26,056 nucleotides of DNA from DATARH01 sp050246595. GTDB taxonomy: Bacteria > Pseudomonadota > Alphaproteobacteria > ATCC43930 > CGMCC-115725. The DNA lies in NCBI GenBank assembly GCA_050246595.1, contig JBFWVT010000072.1:1-26056 (forward strand). Direction: 5' to 3'. Shown here piece by piece: positions 14,531 through 22,151 of this stretch. How positions within the stretch are numbered: the first letter of the stretch is position 1; each line of letters opens with the position of its first letter. A model generated the notes under the pieces. That model worked only from the letters and a program-made list of their open reading frames with translations. It was not told where the DNA came from and made no database searches. A program made the position numbers and the translations under genes.

Positions 14531-15476
14531 AATTTCCGTCATCGACAGCTTTTTTCAACGCCAGCAGGTCGAGCAGAAAGCGGTCGCGCTCCGCCATCAG
14601 CGTCGCGATATCGCGCCCCTCTGCCTCGGCGGCGACACCTTCGGTCAATTTCCGCCGGACCTCCCGGGTCAGGCTCGGGGAGCCGAGGTCGTCCCACCAG
14701 CTTTCCAGCGGGGGCCCGAGCTGTTCGAGAAAATGCCCCATGCCGCCCGTGCCGCCGGCGAGATGAAACGTCAGGTGCGGACCCATCAGCGCCCAGCGCA
14801 GCCCCGGCCCCTCGCTGATCGCGGCATCGACATCGGCGACGCCGGCCACCCCGGTCGCGACCAGATGCACCGCCTCGCGCCACAGCGCCGCCTGCAGCCG
14901 GTTGGCAACGTGGCCGGGAACCTCGCGGCGGATATGGATCGGGCGCTTGCCGATCGCGGCGTAGAATTCCATCGCGCGCGCGACCGTCTCGGAAGCGGTC
15001 CGCGCCCCGCCGACGACCTCGACCAGCGGGATCAGATGCGGCGGGTTGAACGGATGGCCGAGCACAACCCGCTCGGGATGCCGGCAGAAGGATTGCAGGC
15101 GGCTGATCAAAAGTCCGGATGAACTCGACGCGATGACGATCTCTTCCGGCAGCGCCGCGTCGATGCGCGCCAGCACCTCCTGTTTGATGTTCTCGCGCTC
15201 CGGGGCGCTCTCCTGCACAAAATCGGCACCTTCCGCCGCTCGCTCGGGGTCCGGATGGAATGTCAGCAAATCCTGCGGCGGCGCCGGCGCAACCGCTCCC
15301 AGCCGCGCCAAGACCGGCCAGGCATCCTCGACAAACCGCCGCAGGCGCGTCTCGGCCCCTTGTGCCGGGTCGCTCGCGGCGACCGCGAGACCGTTTGCCA
15401 GGAACAGCGCTGCCCAGCTCATGCCGATCGTGCCCGTGCCGATCGCCGCGACCCGCTCGATTTTGTGCGTTGGCAT
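14529..15476 (-). CDS. 3-hydroxyacyl-CoA dehydrogenase family protein (carnitine 3-dehydrogenase/lambda-crystallin-like)
   Basis: 315 residues from ATG 15476, preceded by GGAGCAGAGG; upstream in-frame codons to 15866 lie opposite opgC and are not coding. The NAD-binding Rossmann motif GTGTIGMSWAALF (13-25) is followed by ASDPAQG, IASSSSGLLIS and the catalytic HPFNPPHLIPLVEVV segment (H141, E153). The C-terminal half, with NRLQAALWREAVHLV, ISEGPGLRWALMGPHLTFHLAGG and GGMGHFLEQLGP, is the pattern of L-carnitine 3-dehydrogenases and lambda-crystallin/gulonate dehydrogenases rather than FadB-type enzymes. Carnitine or another short 3-hydroxy acid is the likely substrate (inference). A 3-keto-acid CoA transferase lies next door, as in carnitine catabolism, but no BKACE or thioesterase gene is present here. 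Confidence 0.88.
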   Translation of the reverse strand: MPTHKIERVAAIGTGTIGMSWAALFLANGLAVAASDPAQGAETRLRRFVEDAWPVLARLGAVAPAPPQDLLTFHPDPERAAEGADFVQESAPERENIKQEVLARIDAALPEEIVIASSSSGLLISRLQSFCRHPERVVLGHPFNPPHLIPLVEVVGGARTASETVARAMEFYAAIGKRPIHIRREVPGHVANRLQAALWREAVHLVATGVAGVADVDAAISEGPGLRWALMGPHLTFHLAGGTGGMGHFLEQLGPPLESWWDDLGSPSLTREVRRKLTEGVAAEAEGRDIATLMAERDRFLLDLLALKKAVDDGN

Positions 15477-15614
15477 CGCCTCTGCTCCGCTGCAATCGCC
15501 TACTATAATTTCCGGGGCCGCCGGATCGACCGGAGGACCCGGGCTTGCTATTCTCGGGCGGCGCCGCCCGGCGCAGCCTGTCGGGAGCTTAGCCGGTCCT
15601 TGCCCGAACCGTCC

Positions 15615-16751
15615 ATGCAACGCGATCTGCGTCTCGATTTCTTTCGCGGGCTGTCGCTGATCTTCATTTTTATCGATCATATCCCGTACAATGTCTTGAG
15701 TTATTTCACACTGCAATCGAATACATTTTTCGACGCGGCGGAAGTATTTATTTTCATTTCGGGCTATACAGCCGCGCTGGTCTATGGTCGCCGCCTCGCC
15801 GCCAAGGGCGCAATCTATGCCACTGCGCAGGTGTGGCGGCGCGCCTGGACACTGTACGTGGCACACATTTTCCTGTTTGTGCTTTTTATCGCCCAGGTGT
15901 CATATACGGCGGCGACGTTCAACAACCCGATGTACAACGAAGAGATGCGTGTCGCGGATTTTCTGGATGAGCCGCACGTCGCGATCGTGCAGGCTCTGCT
16001 GCTCCGGTTTCAGCCGGCATTCCTCGACATTTTGCCGATGTACATCGTCCTGCTGGTGATATTTCCGGCGGTGCTGCTCGGGCTGCGACTGCATTGGCTG
16101 CCGGTGCTGGCGCTGTCGGCGGCGCTCTATGCCGCGGTCCAGATCCTCGGCATTTCGTTTACGGCATACCCGGCGGGGTATTGGTATTTCAACCCGCTGG
16201 CGTGGCAGTTCCTGTTTGTCTCGGGAGCGGTTCTGGCGCATCTCAACGCGGAAGGGTATGACCTTACGCGGTTGTTGCGGACGGTGTTCCCGGTCGCGGC
16301 GCTGATTTTTGGTACTGCTCTCATCGTGCGGGTCAGCTGGACGTTGCACTCGCTGTGGGACGCGGTACCTGTCCTGCTGCTGAAACCGCTGTGGCCCGCG
16401 CCAAAGGACAGCCTGTCGCCGGTTCGGCTGATCCCGTTTTTTGCGCTGGTTGTGCTGGTCGCGGTCCTGATCCGGCCGCACGCCCGTTTTCTGGCGAGCC
16501 GGGCGGCGCGCCCGCTGGTGATCGCCGGACAGCAATCGCTCGAAATCTTTTGTCTCGGTATCCTGCTTTCCGCTCTTGCCCATGTGCTGATCAACGAGCT
16601 GGGGTATGGGCTGGGTCTGCGGCTGGCGGTGAACGCGCTCGGGATCGCGATCATGCTGATCACCGCCAAGGTGCTGGATTGGTACAAGGCGCTCGACCGG
16701 ATGCCGGCGCAGCGGCCGGCGGCGGCGCCGGTCGGCCGGGCGGCGCAATGA
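15615..16751 (+). CDS. opgC: OpgC-family membrane acyltransferase
   Basis: 378 residues from ATG 15615. The start QRDLRLDFFRGLSLIFIFIDHIP is the signature of OpgC, the inner-membrane protein that succinylates osmoregulated periplasmic glucans, a branch of the acyltransferase-3 superfamily. The segment FFDAAEVFIFISGYTAALVYGR is equally typical. About ten hydrophobic helices follow, including FLDILPMYIVLLVIFPAVLLG, FNPLAWQFLFVSGAVLA and SLEIFCLGILLSALAHVLINE. The tail from about 360 is Pro/Ala-rich and cytoplasmic. It overlaps the next gene by four bases (ATGA), so it is the first gene of an operon with two secreted SGNH proteins. No opgGH genes are in the window, so the glycan target is unknown. 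A TATAAT at 15504-15509 in the divergent gap lacks a good -35. Confidence 0.9.
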   Translation: MQRDLRLDFFRGLSLIFIFIDHIPYNVLSYFTLQSNTFFDAAEVFIFISGYTAALVYGRRLAAKGAIYATAQVWRRAWTLYVAHIFLFVLFIAQVSYTAATFNNPMYNEEMRVADFLDEPHVAIVQALLLRFQPAFLDILPMYIVLLVIFPAVLLGLRLHWLPVLALSAALYAAVQILGISFTAYPAGYWYFNPLAWQFLFVSGAVLAHLNAEGYDLTRLLRTVFPVAALIFGTALIVRVSWTLHSLWDAVPVLLLKPLWPAPKDSLSPVRLIPFFALVVLVAVLIRPHARFLASRAARPLVIAGQQSLEIFCLGILLSALAHVLINELGYGLGLRLAVNALGIAIMLITAKVLDWYKALDRMPAQRPAAAPVGRAAQ

Positions 16752-17518
16752 CGCGACGCTGTTTGTGCCGCCTCGCCGCTGCGGCGGTTGCCGCGGTTTT
16801 TGCCGTGTCGGCTGCGTCCGGGGCCGCGCGGCCCGGCGAGGTCGGTGCTGAGCCGCCGGTCTGCAATGTGCCGCCGGAGGTTGTCGAGGCGGCCCATGAC
16901 CTGCCGAATTTGGCCGCCGCGATCCGCCGCAAGAAGCCGGTCCGCATTGTCGTGATCGGCGGCGCGTCAACCAGGGGCGCGGCGGCCGGCTCGCTCGAAA
17001 ATGCCTATCCGTACCGTCTCCAGATGGCGCTGCGGAAGCGGTTTCCGGACGTGCCGATCACCGTCGTCAACCAGGGTGTGCCACGCCAAACCGCGCGCCA
17101 GATGGTTCAGCGGTTTCCGACCGAGATATCCGAGGACGAGCCGGCGCTGATCGTCTGGGAAGTCGGGATCAGCGACGCGGTGCGCGGGATCGATCTCGAC
17201 GAATTCGCGAATGCCTTGCAGGCGGGCATCGACCTGGCGAAAAATCGGGCGATCGACATCCTGCTGGTCGATATGCAGTTCTCGCGCAAGACCAGCACCG
17301 TGATCGATTTCGACCGCTATCTCGACACGATCCGCAGTATCGGCGAAATGAACGACGTGTCCGTTTTTCCGCGCTTTGCGATCATGCGCAACTGGAGCGA
17401 CGAGAACGTGTTCGATTACGACGAGGTTCCCGAGAGCGAGCGGACCCGGCTGGCGGCCCAGGTCTATGATTGTCTCGGCCGGGCGCTCGCCGAGGTGATC
17501 GCGGGAGGGGTGCGGTGA
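16748..17518 (+). CDS. Secreted SGNH-hydrolase-like protein, apparently catalytically dead
   Basis: 256 residues; ATG 16748 overlaps the opgC stop. The N-terminus MTRRCLCRLAAAAVAAVFAV, followed by SAASGA, is a signal peptide (cleavage about 25), so it acts in the periplasm or at the envelope. The fold is recognisable by alignment to the next gene product: RIVVIGGASTRG, ITVVNQG, PALIVWEVG, ILLVDMQFS and VFPRFAIMRNW. However, the block I nucleophile position reads GGAST (71-75) instead of G-x-S, block III GTN is GIS (140-142), and the C-terminal DxxH is absent, the region reading YDEVPESERTR. All canonical SGNH catalytic residues are therefore missing. A pseudoenzyme that binds glycan or scaffolds the partner is inferred. 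The reading frame is intact, so it is not an ordinary pseudogene. Confidence 0.8.
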   Translation: MTRRCLCRLAAAAVAAVFAVSAASGAARPGEVGAEPPVCNVPPEVVEAAHDLPNLAAAIRRKKPVRIVVIGGASTRGAAAGSLENAYPYRLQMALRKRFPDVPITVVNQGVPRQTARQMVQRFPTEISEDEPALIVWEVGISDAVRGIDLDEFANALQAGIDLAKNRAIDILLVDMQFSRKTSTVIDFDRYLDTIRSIGEMNDVSVFPRFAIMRNWSDENVFDYDEVPESERTRLAAQVYDCLGRALAEVIAGGVR

Positions 17519-18345
17519 CGCGCCTCGCGGCACGGGCGCTCGGCGCCGTCATCGCCCTGCTGTTGGCGGCATCGGCCGCGCCGGTCGGCGCCGGCGGCGC
17601 GGAACCCGCCTGCCCGACCCCGCCGACCCTGCTGTCGATCAAACCCGCTCTGACCTATGTCGCCGCAAAGCTCGCGAAACGCGAAAGGCTGACGATCCTT
17701 GCGATGGGTTCGTCCTCGACCGAGGGGGTCGGGGCCAGCAGCCCGGCGGCGAGCTATCCCAGCCGGCTCGAAGCCGAGTTGCGCCGGCGCTTTCCCGGTG
17801 TCGACATCCGCGTCATCAACCGCGGCAGGGGCGGGGAGGACGCGCCGGAGGGGGTGGTCCGCCTGGAGCGCCACGTGGTCGCCGACGACCCCGATCTGGT
17901 GATCTGGCAGATTGGGACAAACGCCGCGCTGCGCGGGATCGATCCGGCCGTTCAGCGCGCCGTGCTGCGCCGCGGCATCGCCCTGGTCAAGGAGAGCGCC
18001 GCCGATGTTGTGCTGATGGACCTGCAATACGCCCCGCGTGTTCTGGCCTCGCCGGCGCACGAGACAATGGAAAAGCTGATCGCCGAGGTCGCCGAGCGCA
18101 ACCGGGTCGGCCTGTTCCGCCGGTTCGAGATCATGCGGCACTGGTTTGTCGCCGCGCCGTCGGAGACCGCCCCGGCGATCTCGGCGGACGGGCTGCACAT
18201 GACGGATCGCAGCTACGCCTGTCTGGCGGCCGGGATGGCCGAGGCGATCGCGCGGAACTGGCGACAGTATCATGCGGAGCGCTCGCCGGCGACGTTCGCC
18301 TGGCGGCCGGGCGCTGCCGATTCGGATGCGGGCCGGGAACCGTAG
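17515..18345 (+). CDS. Secreted SGNH/GDSL hydrolase family protein (catalytic residues intact)
   Basis: 276 residues from GTG 17515, which overlaps the previous stop by four bases (GTGA) and follows GGGAGGGG. Signal peptide: VTRLAARALGAVIALLLAAS, followed by AAPVGA. SGNH blocks are complete: GSSST (65-69, nucleophile S67), INRG (G104), GTN (134-136) and DGLH (225-228, acid D225 and base H228). It is paralogous to the preceding gene along its whole length (PRF-like spacing, LDMQ/MDLQ, FRRFEIMRHW versus FPRFAIMRNW). Coupled to opgC, it is probably a periplasmic esterase or acyl-transferase acting on acylated glycans, as with other membrane-acyltransferase/SGNH pairs (inference). The C-terminal 30 residues are low-complexity. 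Confidence 0.86.
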   Translation: MTRLAARALGAVIALLLAASAAPVGAGGAEPACPTPPTLLSIKPALTYVAAKLAKRERLTILAMGSSSTEGVGASSPAASYPSRLEAELRRRFPGVDIRVINRGRGGEDAPEGVVRLERHVVADDPDLVIWQIGTNAALRGIDPAVQRAVLRRGIALVKESAADVVLMDLQYAPRVLASPAHETMEKLIAEVAERNRVGLFRRFEIMRHWFVAAPSETAPAISADGLHMTDRSYACLAAGMAEAIARNWRQYHAERSPATFAWRPGAADSDAGREP

Positions 18346-18540
18346 CGGATGTGGAGCGTCGCCGCGCGCCAGGCCCGACGGGCGAGCGCCGTGCGCGCCG
18401 CGTCCCCGGTTGCGTGTTCGGCAGGCAGACGGCGCGAAAAAGAACACCGCCGCGCCGCGCACCGCGGGACGGGTTAATTCGCACTTAACGAAGAAAATCT
18501 GGATTGGGGATTGCCCAGCCCTCATATAGCCTTAGGACAA

Positions 18541-18636
18541 GCCCCACCGGGGGCGCAGGATACTGGTGGTTCCCCGCCTGTCGGAACGACGCCGCTGGAC
18601 GGAGGGCGGGGATGAGACCAGGACGCCCGGTCGGGC
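18541..18636. ncRNA. Candidate structured RNA or rod-like regulatory element
   Basis: Nested pairing in order: GCCC (18541) with GGGC (18633-18636); ACCGGG plus CG (from 18546) with CGCCCGGT (18624-18631), allowing a 2-base bulge; CTGGT (18563-18567) with ACCAG (18617-18621); CCCCGCC (18572-18578) with GGCGGGG (18605-18611); and an apical GTCG-GAA-CGAC hairpin. A mutually exclusive hairpin, CGGTCGG (18628) with CCGACCG (18647), follows. The strand transcribed is unknown, and no known RNA family was recognised. Confidence 0.4.
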
Positions 18637-18672
18637 CTGGGCAACGCCGACCGTAGAAAAGCCATGAACCTT

Positions 18673-18687
18673 TGGCACACTGATTGC
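18673..18687 (+). promoter_or_regulatory. Sigma-54 (-24/-12) promoter of the prkA operon
   Basis: TGGCAC, five bases (ACTGA), TTGC. The invariant GG (18674-18675) and GC (18686-18687) are separated by exactly 10 bases, matching the RpoN consensus. It points at prkA, whose ATG is about 180 bases from the expected start site. Enterobacterial yeaGH is known to be controlled by RpoS and by nitrogen starvation, so RpoN control is plausible. No enhancer site was identified. Confidence 0.75.
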
Positions 18688-18722
18688 GTCCTACAGGTAT
18701 CGAGAACATTCGACTCGGGATT

Positions 18723-18749
18723 GCGGTCGCGCCGCGCTGCGGCGACCGC
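18723..18749 (+). promoter_or_regulatory. Leader hairpin upstream of prkA
   Basis: GCGGTCGC (18723-18730) pairs with GCGACCGC (18742-18749), and the stem can extend inward by three pairs with a small bulge. It lies in the predicted 5' leader downstream of the sigma-54 motif and could affect message stability. It is too far from the ATG at 18878 to block the RBS directly. Confidence 0.4.
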
Positions 18750-18877
18750 CCGCAAGGGGGAATCGTCCCGGCGATGCGCGGAACGATGGAAGTTCGAATT
18801 TTCTCAGTGCGCAGTCGTTTACCGACTGACGGGTGACTCTGTTGCGGTCGACGGACCTGTCGATTGAGGTGAAGCAA

Positions 18878-20824
18878 ATGCGGTTTGACGACGGAATTTT
18901 CGGGCTCTATTCCCGACTCTACGAAAATCGGCGCGAGGTCGAATACTCGCTGGAGGATTACCTGCGCGCCTGCTCCGACGACCCCTCGTTCTACGCCGGG
19001 CCGGCCGAGCGGCTCTTGAAGGCGATCGGCGAGCCGGTCATGGTCGATACCAGCCAGGACCCGCGTCTCGGCCGGATCTTCATGAATCGAACGATAAAGA
19101 TTTATCCGGCATTCGAGGATTTCTACGGGATGGAGGAGACGATCGAGCGGATCGTCGGCTTCTTCCGTCACGCGGCGCAGGGTCTCGAAGAGCGCAAACA
19201 GGTGCTCTACCTGCTCGGCCCGGTCGGCGGCGGCAAGTCGTCGCTGGCTGAACGGCTCAAGCTGCTGATGGAAAAAGAGCCGATCTATGCGCTGAAGGCG
19301 GGCGACGAGGTCAGCCCGATCTTTGAGAGCCCGCTCGGCCTGTTCGATCCGGTCACGCTCGGGCCGGCGCTTGAGGAGCGCTACGGCATCCCGCGGCGAC
19401 GGCTGACCGGCACGATCTCGCCCTGGGCGGTCAAGCGTCTCGAAGAATTCGGCGGCGACATCACAAAGTTCACCGTCGTACGGCTGACGCCGTCGCGCCT
19501 GAAGCAGATCTGCGTCGCCAAGACCGAGCCGGGCGACGAGAACAACCAGGATGTCGCAAGCCTTGTCGGCAAGGTCGATATCCGCAAGCTCGAAATGTAC
19601 AGCCAGAACGATCCCGACGCCTACAGCTTCTCCGGCGGGCTCAATCGGACCACGCAGGGTCTGATGGAATTCGTCGAGATGTTCAAGGCGCCGATCAAGA
19701 TGCTGCACCCGCTCCTGACCGCGACGCAGGAGGGCAACTACGCCGGGACCGAGAATATCGGCGGCATTCCGTATCAGGGCATCATCCTGGCGCACTCGAA
19801 CGAGGCCGAGTGGCAGAGCTTCAAGAACAACAAGAACAACGAAGCCTTTATCGACCGTATCTCGGTCATCAAGGTGCCGTACTGCCTGCGTGCGACCGAG
19901 GAACGCAAGATCTACGAAAAGCTGTTGCAGAGCAGCGAGCTGTCAAACGCGGCATGCGCCCCCTCGACCCTGGACATCCTGTCGCGGTTCTGCGTGCTGT
20001 CGCGCCTGAAGCCGCACGAGAACTCGAACCTGTACTCGAAGATGCGGGTCTATGACGGCGAAAGCCTGAAGGACACCGATCCGCGCGCCAAGTCGGTGCA
20101 GGAATACCGCGACGCGGCCGGCGTCGACGAGGGCATGGACGGGATCTCGACCCGCTTCGCGTTCAAGGTGCTGTCCTCCACGTTCAACTTCGACACGCAG
20201 GAGGTCGCGGCCGACCCGGTGCATCTGATGTACGTGCTCGAACAGCAGATCTGGCGCGAGCAGTTCCCCGAAGAACAGGAGAAGAAATACCTGAACTTCA
20301 TCAAGGCCGAGCTGGCGCCGCGCTACGCCGAGTTCATCGGGCACGAGATTCAGAAGGCGTATCTCGAATCGTACTCGGATTACGGGCAGAACCTGTTCGA
20401 CCGTTACGTCGCCTACGCCGATGCGTGGATCGAGGATCAGGACTACAAGGACCCCGATACCGGGCAGTTGATGAACCGCGAATTGCTGAACCAGGAACTC
20501 TCGAAGATCGAGAAGCCGGCCGGCATCGCCAACCCGAAGGATTTCCGCAACGAGGTCGTCAAATTCGCGCTGCGGGCGCGGGCGGCGAATAGCGGGCGCA
20601 ACCCGTCCTGGACCTCGTACGAGAAATTGCGCGAGGTTATCGAGCGCCGCATGTTCAGTCAGGTCGAGGACCTGCTGCCGGTCATCAGCTTCGGCAGCAA
20701 GAGGGACTCGGAGACCGAGAAGAAGCACGCCGACTTTGTCGACCGCATGGTTGATCGCGGCTACACCGAGCGTCAGGTGAGGCGTCTGGTTGAATGGTAC
20801 ATGCGCGTGAACAAGGCCGGCTAG
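18878..20824 (+). CDS. prkA: PrkA-type serine protein kinase (YeaG family)
   Basis: 648 residues from ATG 18878 with GAGGTG seven bases upstream. This start aligns with E. coli YeaG, so the GTG at 18833 is rejected. The N-terminal AAA-like domain includes AERLLKAIGEPVMVDTSQDPR, YPAFEDFYGMEE and Walker A GPVGGGKSSLAERL (114-127). It is followed by AKTEPGDENNQD, MFKAPIKMLHPLLTATQEGNY, IILAHSNEAEW and FIDRISVIKVPYCLR. The C-terminal PrkA kinase domain contains KPAGIANPKDFRNEVVKFALRARA, NPSWTSYEKLREVIER and a QVRRLVEWYMRV end. PrkA proteins are cytoplasmic Ser/Thr kinases tied to sporulation in Bacillus and to starvation and stress in enterobacteria. First gene of the prkA-yeaH-spoVR operon. Confidence 0.96.
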   Translation: MRFDDGIFGLYSRLYENRREVEYSLEDYLRACSDDPSFYAGPAERLLKAIGEPVMVDTSQDPRLGRIFMNRTIKIYPAFEDFYGMEETIERIVGFFRHAAQGLEERKQVLYLLGPVGGGKSSLAERLKLLMEKEPIYALKAGDEVSPIFESPLGLFDPVTLGPALEERYGIPRRRLTGTISPWAVKRLEEFGGDITKFTVVRLTPSRLKQICVAKTEPGDENNQDVASLVGKVDIRKLEMYSQNDPDAYSFSGGLNRTTQGLMEFVEMFKAPIKMLHPLLTATQEGNYAGTENIGGIPYQGIILAHSNEAEWQSFKNNKNNEAFIDRISVIKVPYCLRATEERKIYEKLLQSSELSNAACAPSTLDILSRFCVLSRLKPHENSNLYSKMRVYDGESLKDTDPRAKSVQEYRDAAGVDEGMDGISTRFAFKVLSSTFNFDTQEVAADPVHLMYVLEQQIWREQFPEEQEKKYLNFIKAELAPRYAEFIGHEIQKAYLESYSDYGQNLFDRYVAYADAWIEDQDYKDPDTGQLMNRELLNQELSKIEKPAGIANPKDFRNEVVKFALRARAANSGRNPSWTSYEKLREVIERRMFSQVEDLLPVISFGSKRDSETEKKHADFVDRMVDRGYTERQVRRLVEWYMRVNKAG

Positions 20825-20855
20825 GCATCGCCTCGCCGGTCGGAGGGCCAGTCCG

Positions 20856-22151
20856 ATGAACATGAACATTGTCGATCGCCGGGCCAATCCGAAAGGGAAG
20901 AGCCTCAGCAATCGCCAGCGGTTTCTGGGGCGCGCCCGGGTCGAGGTCAAATCCGCGGTGCAGGAGGCCCTGCGCAAGCGCAAGGTCGCCGATGTCGGGC
21001 ATGGCGAGAAGGTCGCCATCCCGACCCGCGGCATCTCCGAGCCGATCTTCCACCACAACCGGCGCAGCGGCCGCACCGATCACGTCGTCCCCGGCAACAA
21101 GGAATACCTCCGGGGCGACGAGATCCCGCGGCCGAACGGCGGCGAGGGTCAGGGCGGGCGCGAGGGCAGCCCGGACGGCGGCGGCGAGGACGCTTTCGAG
21201 TTCACGCTGACAAGGGAAGAGTTCCTCGACATGTTTTTCGAGGACCTCGAACTGCCCGATCTGGTCAAGAAGAGCCTCAAGGACACGACGGCGGTCGATC
21301 TCCAGCGCGCCGGCTACACCGTGACCGGCACGCCCGCCAATCTCAGCGTGCCGCGCACGATGCGCAACAGCATGGGACGGCGCATCGCATTGCGGCGTCC
21401 GAAACTGTCCGAGCTCGAGGCGCTCCGCGCCAGGGTCGAGGAGGCGCGCGAGCGCGGCGACGACGAGGAGGCCGGCCGGCTCGCCAAGGAGCTGGAGCGG
21501 ATCGAGCGGCGCAGCAAGATCATCCCGTTTATCGACCCGATCGACGTGCGCTACCGGCGTTTCGACCGCGTGCCGAAGCCGAACACCGAGGCGGTCATGT
21601 TCTGTCTGATGGACGTGTCCGGCTCGATGACCGAGGCGATGAAGGACCTCGCAAAACGGTTCTTCATGCTGCTGCACGTCTTTCTGACCCGGCGCTACCG
21701 GCATGTCGATATCGTCTTTATCCGGCACACCAGCACGGCCGAGGAGGTTGACGAGGAGACGTTTTTCTACAGCCGCGAGACCGGCGGTACGGTGGTCTCG
21801 ACCGCGCTCGAAAAGATGCTCGAGATCGCGCGGGCGCGGTATCCGACCGACCGCTGGAACATATACGGTGCGCAGGCCTCGGACGGCGACAATTACGGCG
21901 CCGACAGCGGCCGTTGCGTGGCGCTGCTCGGCAACGACGTGCTGCCGCTGTGCCAGTACTTTGCCTATATCGAGGTGGGAGACGGTCTCGGCGGCAGCCT
22001 GACCGGGTTGTCGCGCGACAGCGATCTGTGGCGCGCCTATAACGAGGTGGCGCCGGCGCACCCGCATTTCGCGATGCGGCGGGTCGGCGATCCGGCCCAG
22101 ATCTTCTCCGTGTTCCACGAATTGTTTGCAAAGGGGGGTGTGCGTGCTTAG
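20856..22151 (+). CDS. yeaH: YeaH/UPF0229 (DUF444) VWA-domain protein
   Basis: 431 residues, starting 31 bases after prkA with GGAGGG before ATG 20856. The N-terminal half is basic with a Gly/Glu-rich linker (about 94-113) and a charged helix (about 185-220, ELEALRARVEEARERGDDEE). The C-terminal half is a von Willebrand A domain with MIDAS DVSGS (253-257), then RFFMLLHVFLTRRY, DIVFIRHTSTAEEVDEETFF, GGTVVSTAL (MIDAS Thr) and ASDGDN (MIDAS Asp region). The family is almost always encoded between prkA and spoVR and is thought to work with them, though its molecular role is undefined. The last 8 bases overlap spoVR. Confidence 0.95.
   Translation: MNMNIVDRRANPKGKSLSNRQRFLGRARVEVKSAVQEALRKRKVADVGHGEKVAIPTRGISEPIFHHNRRSGRTDHVVPGNKEYLRGDEIPRPNGGEGQGGREGSPDGGGEDAFEFTLTREEFLDMFFEDLELPDLVKKSLKDTTAVDLQRAGYTVTGTPANLSVPRTMRNSMGRRIALRRPKLSELEALRARVEEARERGDDEEAGRLAKELERIERRSKIIPFIDPIDVRYRRFDRVPKPNTEAVMFCLMDVSGSMTEAMKDLAKRFFMLLHVFLTRRYRHVDIVFIRHTSTAEEVDEETFFYSRETGGTVVSTALEKMLEIARARYPTDRWNIYGAQASDGDNYGADSGRCVALLGNDVLPLCQYFAYIEVGDGLGGSLTGLSRDSDLWRAYNEVAPAHPHFAMRRVGDPAQIFSVFHELFAKGGVRA

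Larger units (their letters stand above)
18346..18877. other. 532-bp regulatory region upstream of prkA
   Basis: No credible protein-coding frame. Contents in order: GC-rich DNA after the SGNH stop; an AT-richer patch with TTAACGAAGAAAATC (about 18485-18499) and a TATAGC hexamer at 18525; a long rod-like inverted structure (18541-18636); a sigma-54-type promoter motif (18673-18687); and a roughly 180-base leader with a hairpin (18723-18749). Confidence 0.7.

Noticed and set aside
14456..14818. Plus-strand 120-codon frame starting MKMLIGRRTL
   Set aside because: It crosses repeat copy B and then runs antisense to the dehydrogenase; Arg/Ala/Pro-rich shadow composition.
15486..15509. Perfect TATAAT upstream of opgC as a sigma-70 promoter
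   Set aside because: No acceptable -35 hexamer at 16-18 bases; the match alone is weak evidence.
15477..15866. Upstream extension of the 3-hydroxyacyl-CoA dehydrogenase frame
   Set aside because: It lies antisense to the conserved start of opgC, and the Rossmann motif begins only eight residues after ATG 15476.
18661..18880. Riboswitch in the prkA leader
   Set aside because: A hairpin exists at 18723-18749, but no known riboswitch core or terminator/anti-terminator next to the RBS is seen.
18485..19795. Minus-strand 436-codon frame opposite prkA
   Set aside because: It is the antisense of the highly conserved PrkA coding region; rich in Arg/Asp/Leu as expected for a shadow in GC-rich DNA.
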